Positions 1 to 6,824 of a stretch of 11,752 nucleotides of DNA are shown piece after piece (position 1 is the first letter of the stretch; every line of letters starts with the position of its first letter). The stretch comes from Deltaproteobacteria bacterium (GTDB taxonomy: Bacteria > Desulfobacterota > Syntrophia > Syntrophales > Smithellaceae). The stretch is from assembly GCA_011046295.1 (NCBI GenBank), contig DSAV01000276.1:1-11752 (forward strand), read 5' to 3'. The translations under genes and the position numbers were made by a program. The notes under the pieces are model-generated. The model was not told the origin of the DNA, did no database searches, and was given only the letters and a program-made list of their open reading frames with translations.

Positions 1-43
1 CCCGCTCATTAAGCCCCAATCGCCGATAACTTACACCTTCCAT
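1..43 (-). CDS. Start of an unidentified gene (5' partial, 14 codons visible)
   Basis: On the minus strand an ATG at 43-41 opens a frame reading MEGVSYRRLGLNER before the window ends. A strong ribosome binding site, GGAGG at 56-52, lies 8 bases upstream, which is the main reason for calling a gene. It follows mltG in the same direction with 88 bases between them. Fourteen residues are too few to assign a family, and I do not recognise it. The frame could be a chance opening, but the Shine-Dalgarno match and the gene direction make a real start plausible. Confidence 0.4.
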   Translation of the reverse strand, partial: MEGVSYRRLGLNER

Positions 44-90
44 CTCTAACGCCTCCCTTCAATATCCACCATAGAATACCAAAGTGTTGC

Positions 91-120
91 GCTAGATTCT
101 TGAGTCTAAGCTATTTTTTT
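91..120 (+). terminator. Terminator-like hairpin and T-run between mltG and the next gene
   Basis: On the plus strand 91-111 can fold into a stem of about 8 pairs (one T-G pair, one bulged A at 109) closed by a CTTG loop, followed by seven T residues at 114-120. Only the plus-strand direction has the T-run, so it would stop rightward transcription before it entered mltG antisense, not the leftward unit. The stem is AT-rich and weak, so this is tentative. Confidence 0.3.
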
Positions 121-131
121 CCTGAATTTAT

Positions 132-1298
132 TCAACTGTCCTGTTGATTTGCGGCATTTCTCTGCAGGCGCCGAAGCTCTCTGACTGCCTCGTTGTGCTG
201 TGCCAGAGTTTCCGAAAAAGCGTGCGTGCCGTCATTTTGGGAAACAAAGTAAAGATATTTGACCGGAGCGGGATTTAGCGCGGCTTTTATAGAAGCAAGC
301 CCCGGATTGCCGATAGGACCGGGAGGCAATCCATTAATGACATAAGTGTTGTATGGAGATTCCCGCCTTAAATGGCTTCTTAATATTTTGCCCTGAAAAT
401 CCTCCATATCGTAAACGGCTGTAGGGTCGCTTTGCAGACGCTTGTTCCTCTTAAGGCGGTTGTGGAAAACAGCCGAAATTAAAGTTTTTTCGTTATGATA
501 ACCGGATTCCTTGCCAATTAGAGAGGCCAAGGTAACTACCTCATGAAGGGTAAACCCCATTTCCGCAGCCTGTTCAACCATCTCTGGAGTAACTTCTTTC
601 CAAAACTGGCTTACCATAATGCGTATAATCTGACTCGTGCTCATGGAACGATTAAACAAATATGTATTAGGAAAAAGATAACCCTCTATGGAATCCACCG
701 GTATACCCAAGGAGGTCAAAAACTTTTCATCTCTGGCCAGACGCAAGAAAGTGTCCTCATCAATCAGCCGGAAATAACCCAGGCGGTGCGCGACTTCCCT
801 GTAAGTAAAGTCTTCCGGAATAGTAACCAGATAATTTTTAATATCCCCTCGCATTAATTTATTTATTACATCGCCAGGTGTAAGGGAAGTGTTAAATTCA
901 TACTCTCCGGCACGAATTACACGCGTCGCCTTCTTGACCATAGCCAAAGAATAAAATAAAAAATGATTATTAATGAGGCCGGCTTCGTCGAGAATTCTTG
1001 CGGCTCTCACAAAGCTTGCGCCGGTGGGAATGTCAACTGTCACCGACACATTTTCTTCATCAATGGGGCTTACCGCGTAATTAATCAAAATACCGCCGAA
1101 AATCACCGCCGCGACAATAGCAGTTACAAACGTAATTTTTATGAAACTGATTAAAAAACGAGCCAATGAAAAGGGCTGAAAATGCTTTGCTGGTTTCGTT
1201 CCCCCCTTGGCCGCGCTCTTGCCGGCACCGGGTACAGAACGCTTTTTTTGTTTTTTTGAATCTGTTTTTGTCTTGTCGTTTTCGTTTATTTTTGCCAA
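132..1298 (-). CDS. mltG: MltG, endolytic peptidoglycan transglycosylase (YceG family)
   Basis: Inner-membrane lytic transglycosylase that cuts nascent glycan strands and so sets their length; in Escherichia coli it works with the peptidoglycan synthases. The 388-residue protein has a basic cytoplasmic tail (1-46), one membrane helix at about 47-77, then a periplasmic YceG domain. Family motifs are visible: EGYLFPNTY (205-213), LASLIGKESG with the presumed catalytic Glu264, QSDPTAVYDM (289-298), NTYVINGLPPGPIGNPG (317-333) and YFVSQNDGTHAFS (350-362). The length is close to the family norm, with a somewhat longer N-terminal tail. The start is TTG at 1298-1296. The AGGAG at 1312-1308 lies 9 bases before it, inside the last codons of ruvX, whose stop is only 6 bases upstream, so the two genes are probably translationally coupled. 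The product is clear; the exact start is somewhat less certain. Confidence 0.95.
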   Translation of the reverse strand: MAKINENDKTKTDSKKQKKRSVPGAGKSAAKGGTKPAKHFQPFSLARFLISFIKITFVTAIVAAVIFGGILINYAVSPIDEENVSVTVDIPTGASFVRAARILDEAGLINNHFLFYSLAMVKKATRVIRAGEYEFNTSLTPGDVINKLMRGDIKNYLVTIPEDFTYREVAHRLGYFRLIDEDTFLRLARDEKFLTSLGIPVDSIEGYLFPNTYLFNRSMSTSQIIRIMVSQFWKEVTPEMVEQAAEMGFTLHEVVTLASLIGKESGYHNEKTLISAVFHNRLKRNKRLQSDPTAVYDMEDFQGKILRSHLRRESPYNTYVINGLPPGPIGNPGLASIKAALNPAPVKYLYFVSQNDGTHAFSETLAQHNEAVRELRRLQRNAANQQDS

Positions 1299-1304
1299 AA
1301 CTTA

Positions 1305-1724
1305 CTACTCCTTGCCACCTATGGAATCAAGATACCCCTGGAGAATCAGGCAGGCCGCCAATTTATCAATTTTGTCCTTTCTTTTTCTCCAGCGCACACC
1401 CGAATTTATCAGAATTTCCTCCGCTTCTTTTGTTGATAACTCCTCTGACCACTTAACTATGGGAAGGGAAAAATTTTCTGCCAGAATCTCGCAAAAACGG
1501 TTGACCTTATCGCACTGAATGCCTTCCGTGCCGTCTAACCTTACCGGATAACCAATGACGATTTTTTCTATATTGTAGGTATCAATCAGTTTTTGTAAAG
1601 TTTCCAAATCCTGCTTTTTTGTTTTTCTTATCAGTGTCGGCAAACCCTGCGCGGTAAGCCCAAGCTCATCACAAACGGCAACACCCATTCTTTTTTCGCC
1701 GTAATCCAAACCAAGTATGCGCAA
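1305..1724 (-). CDS. ruvX: RuvX/YqgF, putative pre-16S rRNA nuclease
   Basis: RNase H-fold protein of the YqgF family, linked to maturation of the 16S rRNA 5' end; older annotation calls it a Holliday junction resolvase. Visible motifs, numbered from the chosen start, are RILGLDYGEKRMGVAV with acidic Asp7, VIGYPVRLDGTEG (56-68), WSEELSTKEAE (92-102) and the late acidic motif IDKLAACLILQGYL with Asp120. I place the start at TTG 1724-1722. AAGAGG at 1736-1731 lies 6 bases before it, and the resulting 139-residue protein begins just before the conserved ILGLDYG strand and matches the usual family length. The open frame continues to a TTG at 1775, adding 17 residues, but that start has only a poorly placed GAAGG. 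It heads a leftward pair with mltG, and RNA and cell-wall functions are simply neighbours here. Confidence 0.93.
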   Translation of the reverse strand: MRILGLDYGEKRMGVAVCDELGLTAQGLPTLIRKTKKQDLETLQKLIDTYNIEKIVIGYPVRLDGTEGIQCDKVNRFCEILAENFSLPIVKWSEELSTKEAEEILINSGVRWRKRKDKIDKLAACLILQGYLDSIGGKE

Positions 1725-1781
1725 TTGGTACCTCTTTTCAGAATGTTTAACAATTCCCCTCTCCATTTTCAACAATTAAAT

Positions 1782-1810
1782 TTCCGGCCTTCTTCTCACA
1801 CACCTGTCAA
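1782..1810 (-). promoter_or_regulatory. Possible promoter for ruvX-mltG
   Basis: A consensus -35 hexamer TTGACA reads leftward at 1810-1805, in the gap between the divergent ruvX and selB genes. No good -10 stands at the standard distance (CCGGAA at 17 bases); an AT-rich AAATTTAAT lies slightly further. A TATATT at 1816-1811 is an alternative -10 with a poor -35. A leftward promoter is needed somewhere here, but its exact position is uncertain. Confidence 0.25.
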
Positions 1811-1820
1811 ATATATTGTT

Positions 1821-1849
1821 GTGAAATAATCAGTTGTCTGTTATTTCAC
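1821..1849. repeat. Perfect 9-bp inverted repeat between ruvX and selB
   Basis: GTGAAATAA at 1821-1829 is repeated in inverted form as TTATTTCAC at 1841-1849, with 11 bases between. Arm centres are 20 bp apart, two helical turns, which suits a dimeric regulator binding one face of the DNA. It lies upstream of both divergent genes. It could also be a hairpin in a selB leader. No regulator is encoded nearby. Confidence 0.55.
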
Positions 1850-1882
1850 GATTGAAGTTCATTGATTGTTGTGTTGAATGAT

Positions 1883-3805
1883 ATGAAGAATTTTGTCTTA
1901 GGAACAGCAGGCCACGTTGACCACGGAAAAACAGCGTTAATCAAGGCGCTCACCGGCACCGATACCGACCGCTTAAAAGAAGAAAAAGACAGGGGCATCA
2001 CCATCGAGCTTGGTTTTGCCTCTCTCAAACTGCCGTCCGGCCGAAACATCGGCATCGTGGACGTTCCTGGCCATGAAAAATTCATCAAGCATATGGTTTC
2101 CGGCGCCGCTGGTATCGATCTGGTTATGATGATTATTGCCGCGGACGAAGGTATTATGCCGCAAACAAAAGAACATTTACATATCTGCTCGTTGCTGGGA
2201 ATTACTGCCGGCATTGTGGCGTTAACCAAAACGGACATGGTAGAAAAAGAATGGCTGGAGCTCGTAAAAACAGAGATCGAGGATTTTCTGCGCGGGACTT
2301 TTTTGGAGGGCGCGCCGGTTGTGCCGGTCAGTTCCGTCAAAGGCGAAGGTATCGACGATATAATATCCGCATTGGATAAAACGGTAAATAATATTCAAGC
2401 CCGGAAGGATTGCGGCATCTTCCGCCTGCCCATAGACCGGATATTCACGATGAAGGGCTTCGGCACGGTGGTCACCGGCACGCTGGTTTGCGATCATATA
2501 AAAGTTGGCCAGGACATCCAGATCATGCCTGAAGAAATCAGCGCCCGCATCAGGGGCCTGCAGGTTCACAACCAGCCGGTGGAAGAAGCCTGGGCGGGTC
2601 AACGCACCGCCATCAATCTGCAGGGCATAGAAAAATCATCCCTGCAGCGCGGCGATGTTCTGGTCAGGCCGCACACCGTCTGGCCGACCACGCGCCTGGA
2701 TGTTGCTATTGAGTATCTGAAGGCCAACACAAAAAGTTTTAAAAACCGCACTTTAATCCGTCTGCACACGGGAACGACAGAGGTTATCGCCCGCGTTATT
2801 TTGATGGAAAAAGAGGAGTTGAAACCGGGAGAAAGCGGACTGGCCCAGCTTGTGCTGGAGAAAAAAGACGTGGTCGTGGCAGGCGATTGTTTTGTCCTGC
2901 GCAGTTATTCTCCCATTACTACCATCGGCGGCGGCGTGATAATCGACCCGCTCCCCCCAAAACATAAAAGGTTGGATAAAAAAGCGCTCAGGGAAATGCT
3001 GCTGCTGCAAAGCGGCGCGCTGGAGGAAAAAATAGAGGTCATCCTAAACAGAGCGGGCATGGCGGGAACAAATCCGCGGCATCTGGCTTTTCGTCTCGGT
3101 GTTAACGCCAAATTAATCAATGAAACCCTGCAGGGATTATTCTCTAAAAAAACCGCGCTCATCACGGATAAAGAGGAAACAAATATCGTTTCCTCTTCCT
3201 TTTATGAAAAACTGGAAAATAACGCCGTGGAAATTCTCCGGCAGTATCACCTGAAAAATCCTTTGCGCGAAGGAATTTCCAAAGAAGAACTGAAAGCCTC
3301 GCTTTCCGGAGAAGTAAACCCCAAGCTCTTTCACCTGCTTTTGCAGAACCTCGGCGCGAAAAAAACGATCGCCGTGGAAAAAGAATCCGTGAGGCTTTTT
3401 AATCATAAAGTACGGCTGGCCGATGACCTCAACGCCATTCGTCAGTCAATAAATAAGATCTATAATGAAGCCGGCCTGGCGCCTCCCGCGCTTACCGAGG
3501 TGATAAATAATTTTCCCGCAAAAAAAACAGAGGCGCAAAATATCATAAAGCTGATGGTCAAAGAAGGCGCTTTGGTCAAAATCAATGAACAATTGGTTTT
3601 TGACCGCTCGGCGCTGGAAAACCTGCGCGAAAATTACCGCGCCCGGTTACAAAAGGACGGCAAAGCCACGCCGGCAAGCTTCAAAGACATGACCGGCCTT
3701 TCGCGCAAATATATTATTCCACTTATGGAATATTTTGATATAACAAAACTCACGGTGCGCGTGGCCGACCACCGTATCCTGAGACAAAAGAATGAACAAA
3801 ATTAA
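1883..3805 (+). CDS. selB: SelB, selenocysteine-specific translation elongation factor
   Basis: GTPase that carries selenocysteinyl-tRNA(Sec) to the ribosome at UGA codons marked by a SECIS hairpin. From ATG 1883 the protein has 640 residues. The GTPase motifs are intact: GHVDHGKT (10-17), DRGITIELGF (36-45), DVPGHE (60-65), TKTD (115-118, the SelB form of NKxD) and SSVKG (150-154). EF-Tu-like beta-barrel domains follow, then a C-terminal half of winged-helix type that in the family binds SECIS RNA; the length allows the complete set. The start is chosen by homology because MKNFVLGTAGHVDHGKT matches the family opening. TTG at 1862 or 1874 would add 7 or 3 residues, and none of these starts has a clear Shine-Dalgarno. 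No selA, selC or selD is adjacent. The following gene begins 55 bases later and may be cotranscribed. Confidence 0.97.
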   Translation: MKNFVLGTAGHVDHGKTALIKALTGTDTDRLKEEKDRGITIELGFASLKLPSGRNIGIVDVPGHEKFIKHMVSGAAGIDLVMMIIAADEGIMPQTKEHLHICSLLGITAGIVALTKTDMVEKEWLELVKTEIEDFLRGTFLEGAPVVPVSSVKGEGIDDIISALDKTVNNIQARKDCGIFRLPIDRIFTMKGFGTVVTGTLVCDHIKVGQDIQIMPEEISARIRGLQVHNQPVEEAWAGQRTAINLQGIEKSSLQRGDVLVRPHTVWPTTRLDVAIEYLKANTKSFKNRTLIRLHTGTTEVIARVILMEKEELKPGESGLAQLVLEKKDVVVAGDCFVLRSYSPITTIGGGVIIDPLPPKHKRLDKKALREMLLLQSGALEEKIEVILNRAGMAGTNPRHLAFRLGVNAKLINETLQGLFSKKTALITDKEETNIVSSSFYEKLENNAVEILRQYHLKNPLREGISKEELKASLSGEVNPKLFHLLLQNLGAKKTIAVEKESVRLFNHKVRLADDLNAIRQSINKIYNEAGLAPPALTEVINNFPAKKTEAQNIIKLMVKEGALVKINEQLVFDRSALENLRENYRARLQKDGKATPASFKDMTGLSRKYIIPLMEYFDITKLTVRVADHRILRQKNEQN

Positions 3806-3821
3806 ATTACAATCGCGTCAG

Positions 3822-3843
3822 CCGGGATAAATATTTATCACGG
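3822..3843. repeat. 22-bp near-perfect palindrome upstream of the HD-domain gene
   Basis: The 14-bp core GATAAATATTTATC (3826-3839) is a perfect palindrome. After one mismatched pair it extends to CCG/CGG at 3822-3824 and 3841-3843, giving 20 of 22 symmetric bases. It occupies the middle of the 55-base gap, 17 bases before the downstream start codon. It could be an operator or an RNA hairpin next to the ribosome binding site. It lacks a T-run, so it is not a standard terminator. Confidence 0.55.
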
Positions 3844-3860
3844 GAAAGGCAGGTGCCGGT

Positions 3861-4814
3861 TTGAAAAAAAAGGAAATATACGTAAAGGATATCAGGCAGG
3901 GCAACAAAATTGCCGATACTTTTTTGGCAGCGGGAAAAAGTATGGCCTTTTCCCAAAAGGGAACTCCTTACCTGACTGTTCGCCTGAAGGATAAAACGGG
4001 CGAAATGGAAAGCAAGGTCTGGGATAACGCCACCGAATTGGACCGCGTTTTTAAAAAAGGTGATATCATTTACATCGAAGGCAGAGCAGGCAGTTATAAA
4101 AATGCCGTCCAATTATCTATTGTCAATATCGAAAAATGCCCGCCGGAAGAAGCCGACCCCGCCGATTACCTGCCCGTCGTCAATGCGGACGTCGATACGA
4201 TGTTCGATGAAATCATGACTTATGTGGAAAAAATGAAAAACCGGCACTTGCAGGAACTGCTGAAAGCTTTTTTCCGTGATGAAAAAAATGTCGATCTATT
4301 CAAAAGAGCGCCGGCAGCAAAGGGATTCCATCATATCTACCTGGGCGGACTGCTGGAACACACTCTTTCCGTGGTGCGTCTGCTGGATAAAATAGCCGAA
4401 CACTACCCCAGTCTGAATAAAGATATGCTGATTGCCGGGGGAATTCTGCATGACATAGGTAAAATATATGAATTCTCCTACGATAATCTTATCGATTACA
4501 GCGACGAAGGAAGACTTATCGGACATATCGTTATGGGCGTTGAAATGATAAATAAAACAATCGCCGCGCTTCCTGATTTTCCCGAACAATTATCACTGGA
4601 ATTGCGCCATCTGCTGTTGAGCCATCACGGCGAATATGAATTCGGTTCACCCAAACGCCCGAAAACTATGGAAGCCCTGGTTGTCCATTACATTGATGAT
4701 CTTGATGCCAAACTCAACGCATTTGAAACTTTCATGGCCGATTCCATCGACAAAGAATCCGGCTGGACGACATTTAACCGCTTCTTCGAGCGTTTTCTTT
4801 ATAAGGGGAAATAA
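3861..4814 (+). CDS. OB-fold/HD-domain protein, YhaM-like 3'-5' exoribonuclease family
   Basis: This 317-residue protein has the architecture of YhaM (about 314 residues in Bacillus subtilis), a metal-dependent 3'-5' exonuclease acting on RNA and single-stranded DNA. Residues 1-95 form an OB-fold nucleic-acid-binding domain, including GTPYLTVRLKDKTGEMESKVWD (35-55). From about 150 there is an HD domain: HHIYLGGLLEHTLSVV (157-172, with His167), GGILHDIGK (193-201, with His197-Asp198), GHIVMGVEMI (221-230), LLSHHGEYEFGSPKRP (252-267), and IDDLDAKLN with Asp280. The start is TTG at 3861 with a weak AGG about 8 bases before. The next Met (residue 28) would cut into the OB fold, so the TTG is preferred. 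The family is secure. Activity on RNA here is inferred, since biochemical work is mainly on Firmicutes proteins. Confidence 0.88.
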   Translation: MKKKEIYVKDIRQGNKIADTFLAAGKSMAFSQKGTPYLTVRLKDKTGEMESKVWDNATELDRVFKKGDIIYIEGRAGSYKNAVQLSIVNIEKCPPEEADPADYLPVVNADVDTMFDEIMTYVEKMKNRHLQELLKAFFRDEKNVDLFKRAPAAKGFHHIYLGGLLEHTLSVVRLLDKIAEHYPSLNKDMLIAGGILHDIGKIYEFSYDNLIDYSDEGRLIGHIVMGVEMINKTIAALPDFPEQLSLELRHLLLSHHGEYEFGSPKRPKTMEALVVHYIDDLDAKLNAFETFMADSIDKESGWTTFNRFFERFLYKGK

Positions 4815-5024
4815 ATTACAGGCCGACTGTTTTTTTTACCGCCTGTTCATATTTTAGATATTAAACCAGCAAAAGAAAATTTCCGCTTTTTTTATGATTC
4901 AAACACAAGGCGGCATCATTGACAGATTTGATTCCTGTGATGAAGAACGATGCTTTACTGTGCATGGTCAAGAAAATAACGGCTGGTAAAATATCTTCAA
5001 ATACGCATCTCATTGATTTTTTTT

Positions 5025-6116
5025 ATGAACAAGAAAAATCTTTTATCTTACTTCAATAACGCCTCATCTAAAGACTGGAAAGACTGGCGCTGGCAGATGA
5101 ATAACCGCGTCAGGAAAACCGAAACGCTGCATCAACTTTTCGGCAAGAACTTGCCTGACAAAGACAATCTGAACAAACTCAACAGCATATACCCTGTGAA
5201 TGTATCTCCTTATTATCTATCTCTTATTAATGATAATGTTTTTGAAGACCCGGTAGGTATCCAGTGCCTCCCGCAGGCGCAGGAAATCACAGCTTTTCAA
5301 GAATATCCCCATGATCCTCTTGAAGAAGAAAACCACATGCCCTCACCCAAAATAATCAACCGCTATCCGGATCGCTGCCTGGCGCTGGTAACGGAAAACT
5401 GCGCGACATACTGCCGGCATTGTAATCGAAAACGCCTTTGGGCGCAGCCGGCCGGAATTAATTTTAAAAAACGGCTCCAACACATAGCGCGTTATCTCGG
5501 CGCGTCAGAGCAAATCCGCGAAGTAATTATTTCCGGCGGCGACCCGCTGATTTACGACGATGACAAGATAGAGATGATTCTTGCCTGCTTCAAGGCAATA
5601 CCTCATGTAGAAATACTGCGCATCGGCAGCCGTTCACCGGTAGTTATGCCGATGAGAATTACCCGTAAACTTTGCCGGCTGCTCAAGCGCTACCGCCCGT
5701 TATGGTTCAACACTCAATTCAATCACGCGTCGGAAATAACGCCGGATGCCGCGCGCGCCTGCAATATGCTGCTGGAAACCGGCATTCCCGTCTCCAATCA
5801 ATCTGTTTTATTAAAGGGAGTCAATGACTCCCCACAGGCGATGCGTGACTTGCTTTTCGGGCTGCAGAAAATATCCGTTCGCCCTTATTACCTGTTTCAC
5901 TGCGAGCCGGCCAGAGGATGCGGCCACTTCCGTACGGACATGAAATCATCAATAAAACTGATGCAGGATATCCGCAGAGAATGTTCCGGACTTGCCCTGC
6001 CCCAATATGTGGCGGATATGCCGGGAGATTTGGGTAAAATTCCGCTTCTCGCCCTTGCCGAGCAGCCGAAAGACTCTCTGAGTAAGCATCAATATTTTTT
6101 TGACAATTTCGATTAA
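5025..6116 (+). CDS. epmB: EpmB-like lysine 2,3-aminomutase (radical SAM, PLP)
   Basis: Converts L-lysine to beta-lysine with S-adenosylmethionine, a [4Fe-4S] cluster and PLP; placed before efp and epmA it should supply (R)-beta-lysine for EF-P. In the 363-residue protein the radical-SAM motif CATYCRHC gives Cys126, Cys130 and Cys133, and GGDPL follows at 172-176. CEPARGCGHFRT holds Glu294, and VADMPGDLGK holds Asp331 and the presumed PLP lysine Lys338. From memory of clostridial lysine aminomutase (Cys125/129/132, Asp293, Asp330, Lys337), each aligns with an offset of one, with Asp293 replaced by Glu. The C-terminal zinc segment of the clostridial enzyme is missing, and its Cys268 appears as Ser269 (VNDS). 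Start: ATG 5025, or TTG 5013 adding four residues; neither has a Shine-Dalgarno site. The upstream 210-base gap holds no clear promoter. A free beta-lysine (osmolyte) role is possible, but the neighbours favour EF-P. Confidence 0.9.
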   Translation: MNKKNLLSYFNNASSKDWKDWRWQMNNRVRKTETLHQLFGKNLPDKDNLNKLNSIYPVNVSPYYLSLINDNVFEDPVGIQCLPQAQEITAFQEYPHDPLEEENHMPSPKIINRYPDRCLALVTENCATYCRHCNRKRLWAQPAGINFKKRLQHIARYLGASEQIREVIISGGDPLIYDDDKIEMILACFKAIPHVEILRIGSRSPVVMPMRITRKLCRLLKRYRPLWFNTQFNHASEITPDAARACNMLLETGIPVSNQSVLLKGVNDSPQAMRDLLFGLQKISVRPYYLFHCEPARGCGHFRTDMKSSIKLMQDIRRECSGLALPQYVADMPGDLGKIPLLALAEQPKDSLSKHQYFFDNFD

Positions 6117-6183
6117 TTGCATTAGGAAAGTCCTCAAATTAAGCTGTGGCAAGCAATTGTCGTATTAAAAGGAGAAATAACAC

Positions 6184-6747
6184 ATGTATAGTGCCAGCGA
6201 TTTAAGAAAAGGGCTGCGCCTGAAGATTGACAACGAACCGTACGTCATTGTCGAATTCAATTTCGTCAAACCCGGGAAAGGCCAGGCCCTTTACCGGACA
6301 AAACTCAAAAACATGCTTACCGGAAGCCAGTTTGAACGCTCTTTCCGTTCCTCCGATACATTCGAACCGGCGGATCTGCGTGAAAAAAAGATGCAGTATC
6401 TGTATAAGGAAGGAAATAAGTTCTGTTTTATGGACAATGAAACCTACGAGCAGGTTTTTTTATCGGAAGACCAGGCAGGCGACGCGAAAAATTATCTGAT
6501 TGATAATCTGGAAGTGGAAATACTCCTTTTCGAAGACCGTCCCATCGGTTTGAGCCTGCCTAATTTTGTGGAAGTCATTGTTACCGAAGCCGATCCGTGG
6601 GCAAAAGGCGATACAGTGTCGGGTACAACCAAACCGGTAAAAGTTCAAACCGGCTATACAATTCAGGTTCCCACTTTCATCAGTGAAGGAGAAAAGATAA
6701 GAATCGATACGCGCACGGGCGAATACCTTACACGGGTCAAAACCTGA
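6184..6747 (+). CDS. efp: Elongation factor P
   Basis: Translation factor that binds between the ribosomal P and E sites and relieves stalling on consecutive prolines. The 187-residue length and all three domains match the family (188 in E. coli). The modified loop reads FVKPGKGQALYRTKL, placing the acceptor Lys32 in the PGKGQA context used by the beta-lysylation (EpmA/EpmB) type, rather than the arginine used by the EarP type. The C-terminal signature is readable as KIRIDTRTGEYLTRVK (residues about 170-185). The ATG at 6184 has an excellent ribosome binding site, AAAAGGAG at 6167-6174, 9 bases upstream, the strongest in this cluster and in keeping with an abundant product. The gene lies 67 bases after epmB and 77 before epmA. 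I see no obvious promoter or terminator in either gap, so cotranscription is likely. Confidence 0.98.
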   Translation: MYSASDLRKGLRLKIDNEPYVIVEFNFVKPGKGQALYRTKLKNMLTGSQFERSFRSSDTFEPADLREKKMQYLYKEGNKFCFMDNETYEQVFLSEDQAGDAKNYLIDNLEVEILLFEDRPIGLSLPNFVEVIVTEADPWAKGDTVSGTTKPVKVQTGYTIQVPTFISEGEKIRIDTRTGEYLTRVKT

Positions 6748-6824
6748 TAAATAATTCTAGAAAGCCCTGAACTGAGCAAGACCCAAAAGTTTTACCTTTT
6801 TTATTATCTACAGGTTCACTAAAT

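Noticed and set aside
1725..1775. Upstream TTG/ATG starts for ruvX adding 14-17 residues
   Set aside because: They lack a well-placed Shine-Dalgarno, while TTG 1724 has AAGAGG 6 bases before it and begins at the conserved strand.
1846..2340. Open frame of 164 codons on the minus strand opposite selB
   Set aside because: It is antisense to the strongly conserved GTPase domain, has Ser/Thr/Ile-rich low-information content with no recognisable motif, and selB explains the base composition.
4818..4846. ACAGGC/GCCTGT inverted repeat after the HD gene as a terminator
   Set aside because: The stem is only 6 bp with a 17-base loop, and the T-run is inside the loop rather than after the stem.
4919..4924. 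TTGACA as a promoter for epmB
   Set aside because: There is no acceptable -10 within 16-19 bases, so the hexamer alone is insufficient.
4894..4989. Small plus-strand frame (31 codons, beginning MIQTQGGII) in the gap before epmB
   Set aside because: No Shine-Dalgarno (the ATG follows a T-run), no membrane or domain signal, and a length expected by chance.
5013..5024. TTG start four codons upstream for epmB
   Set aside because: It would add four hydrophobic residues (MIFF) with no ribosome binding site; ATG at 5025 is simpler and aligns with family numbering.
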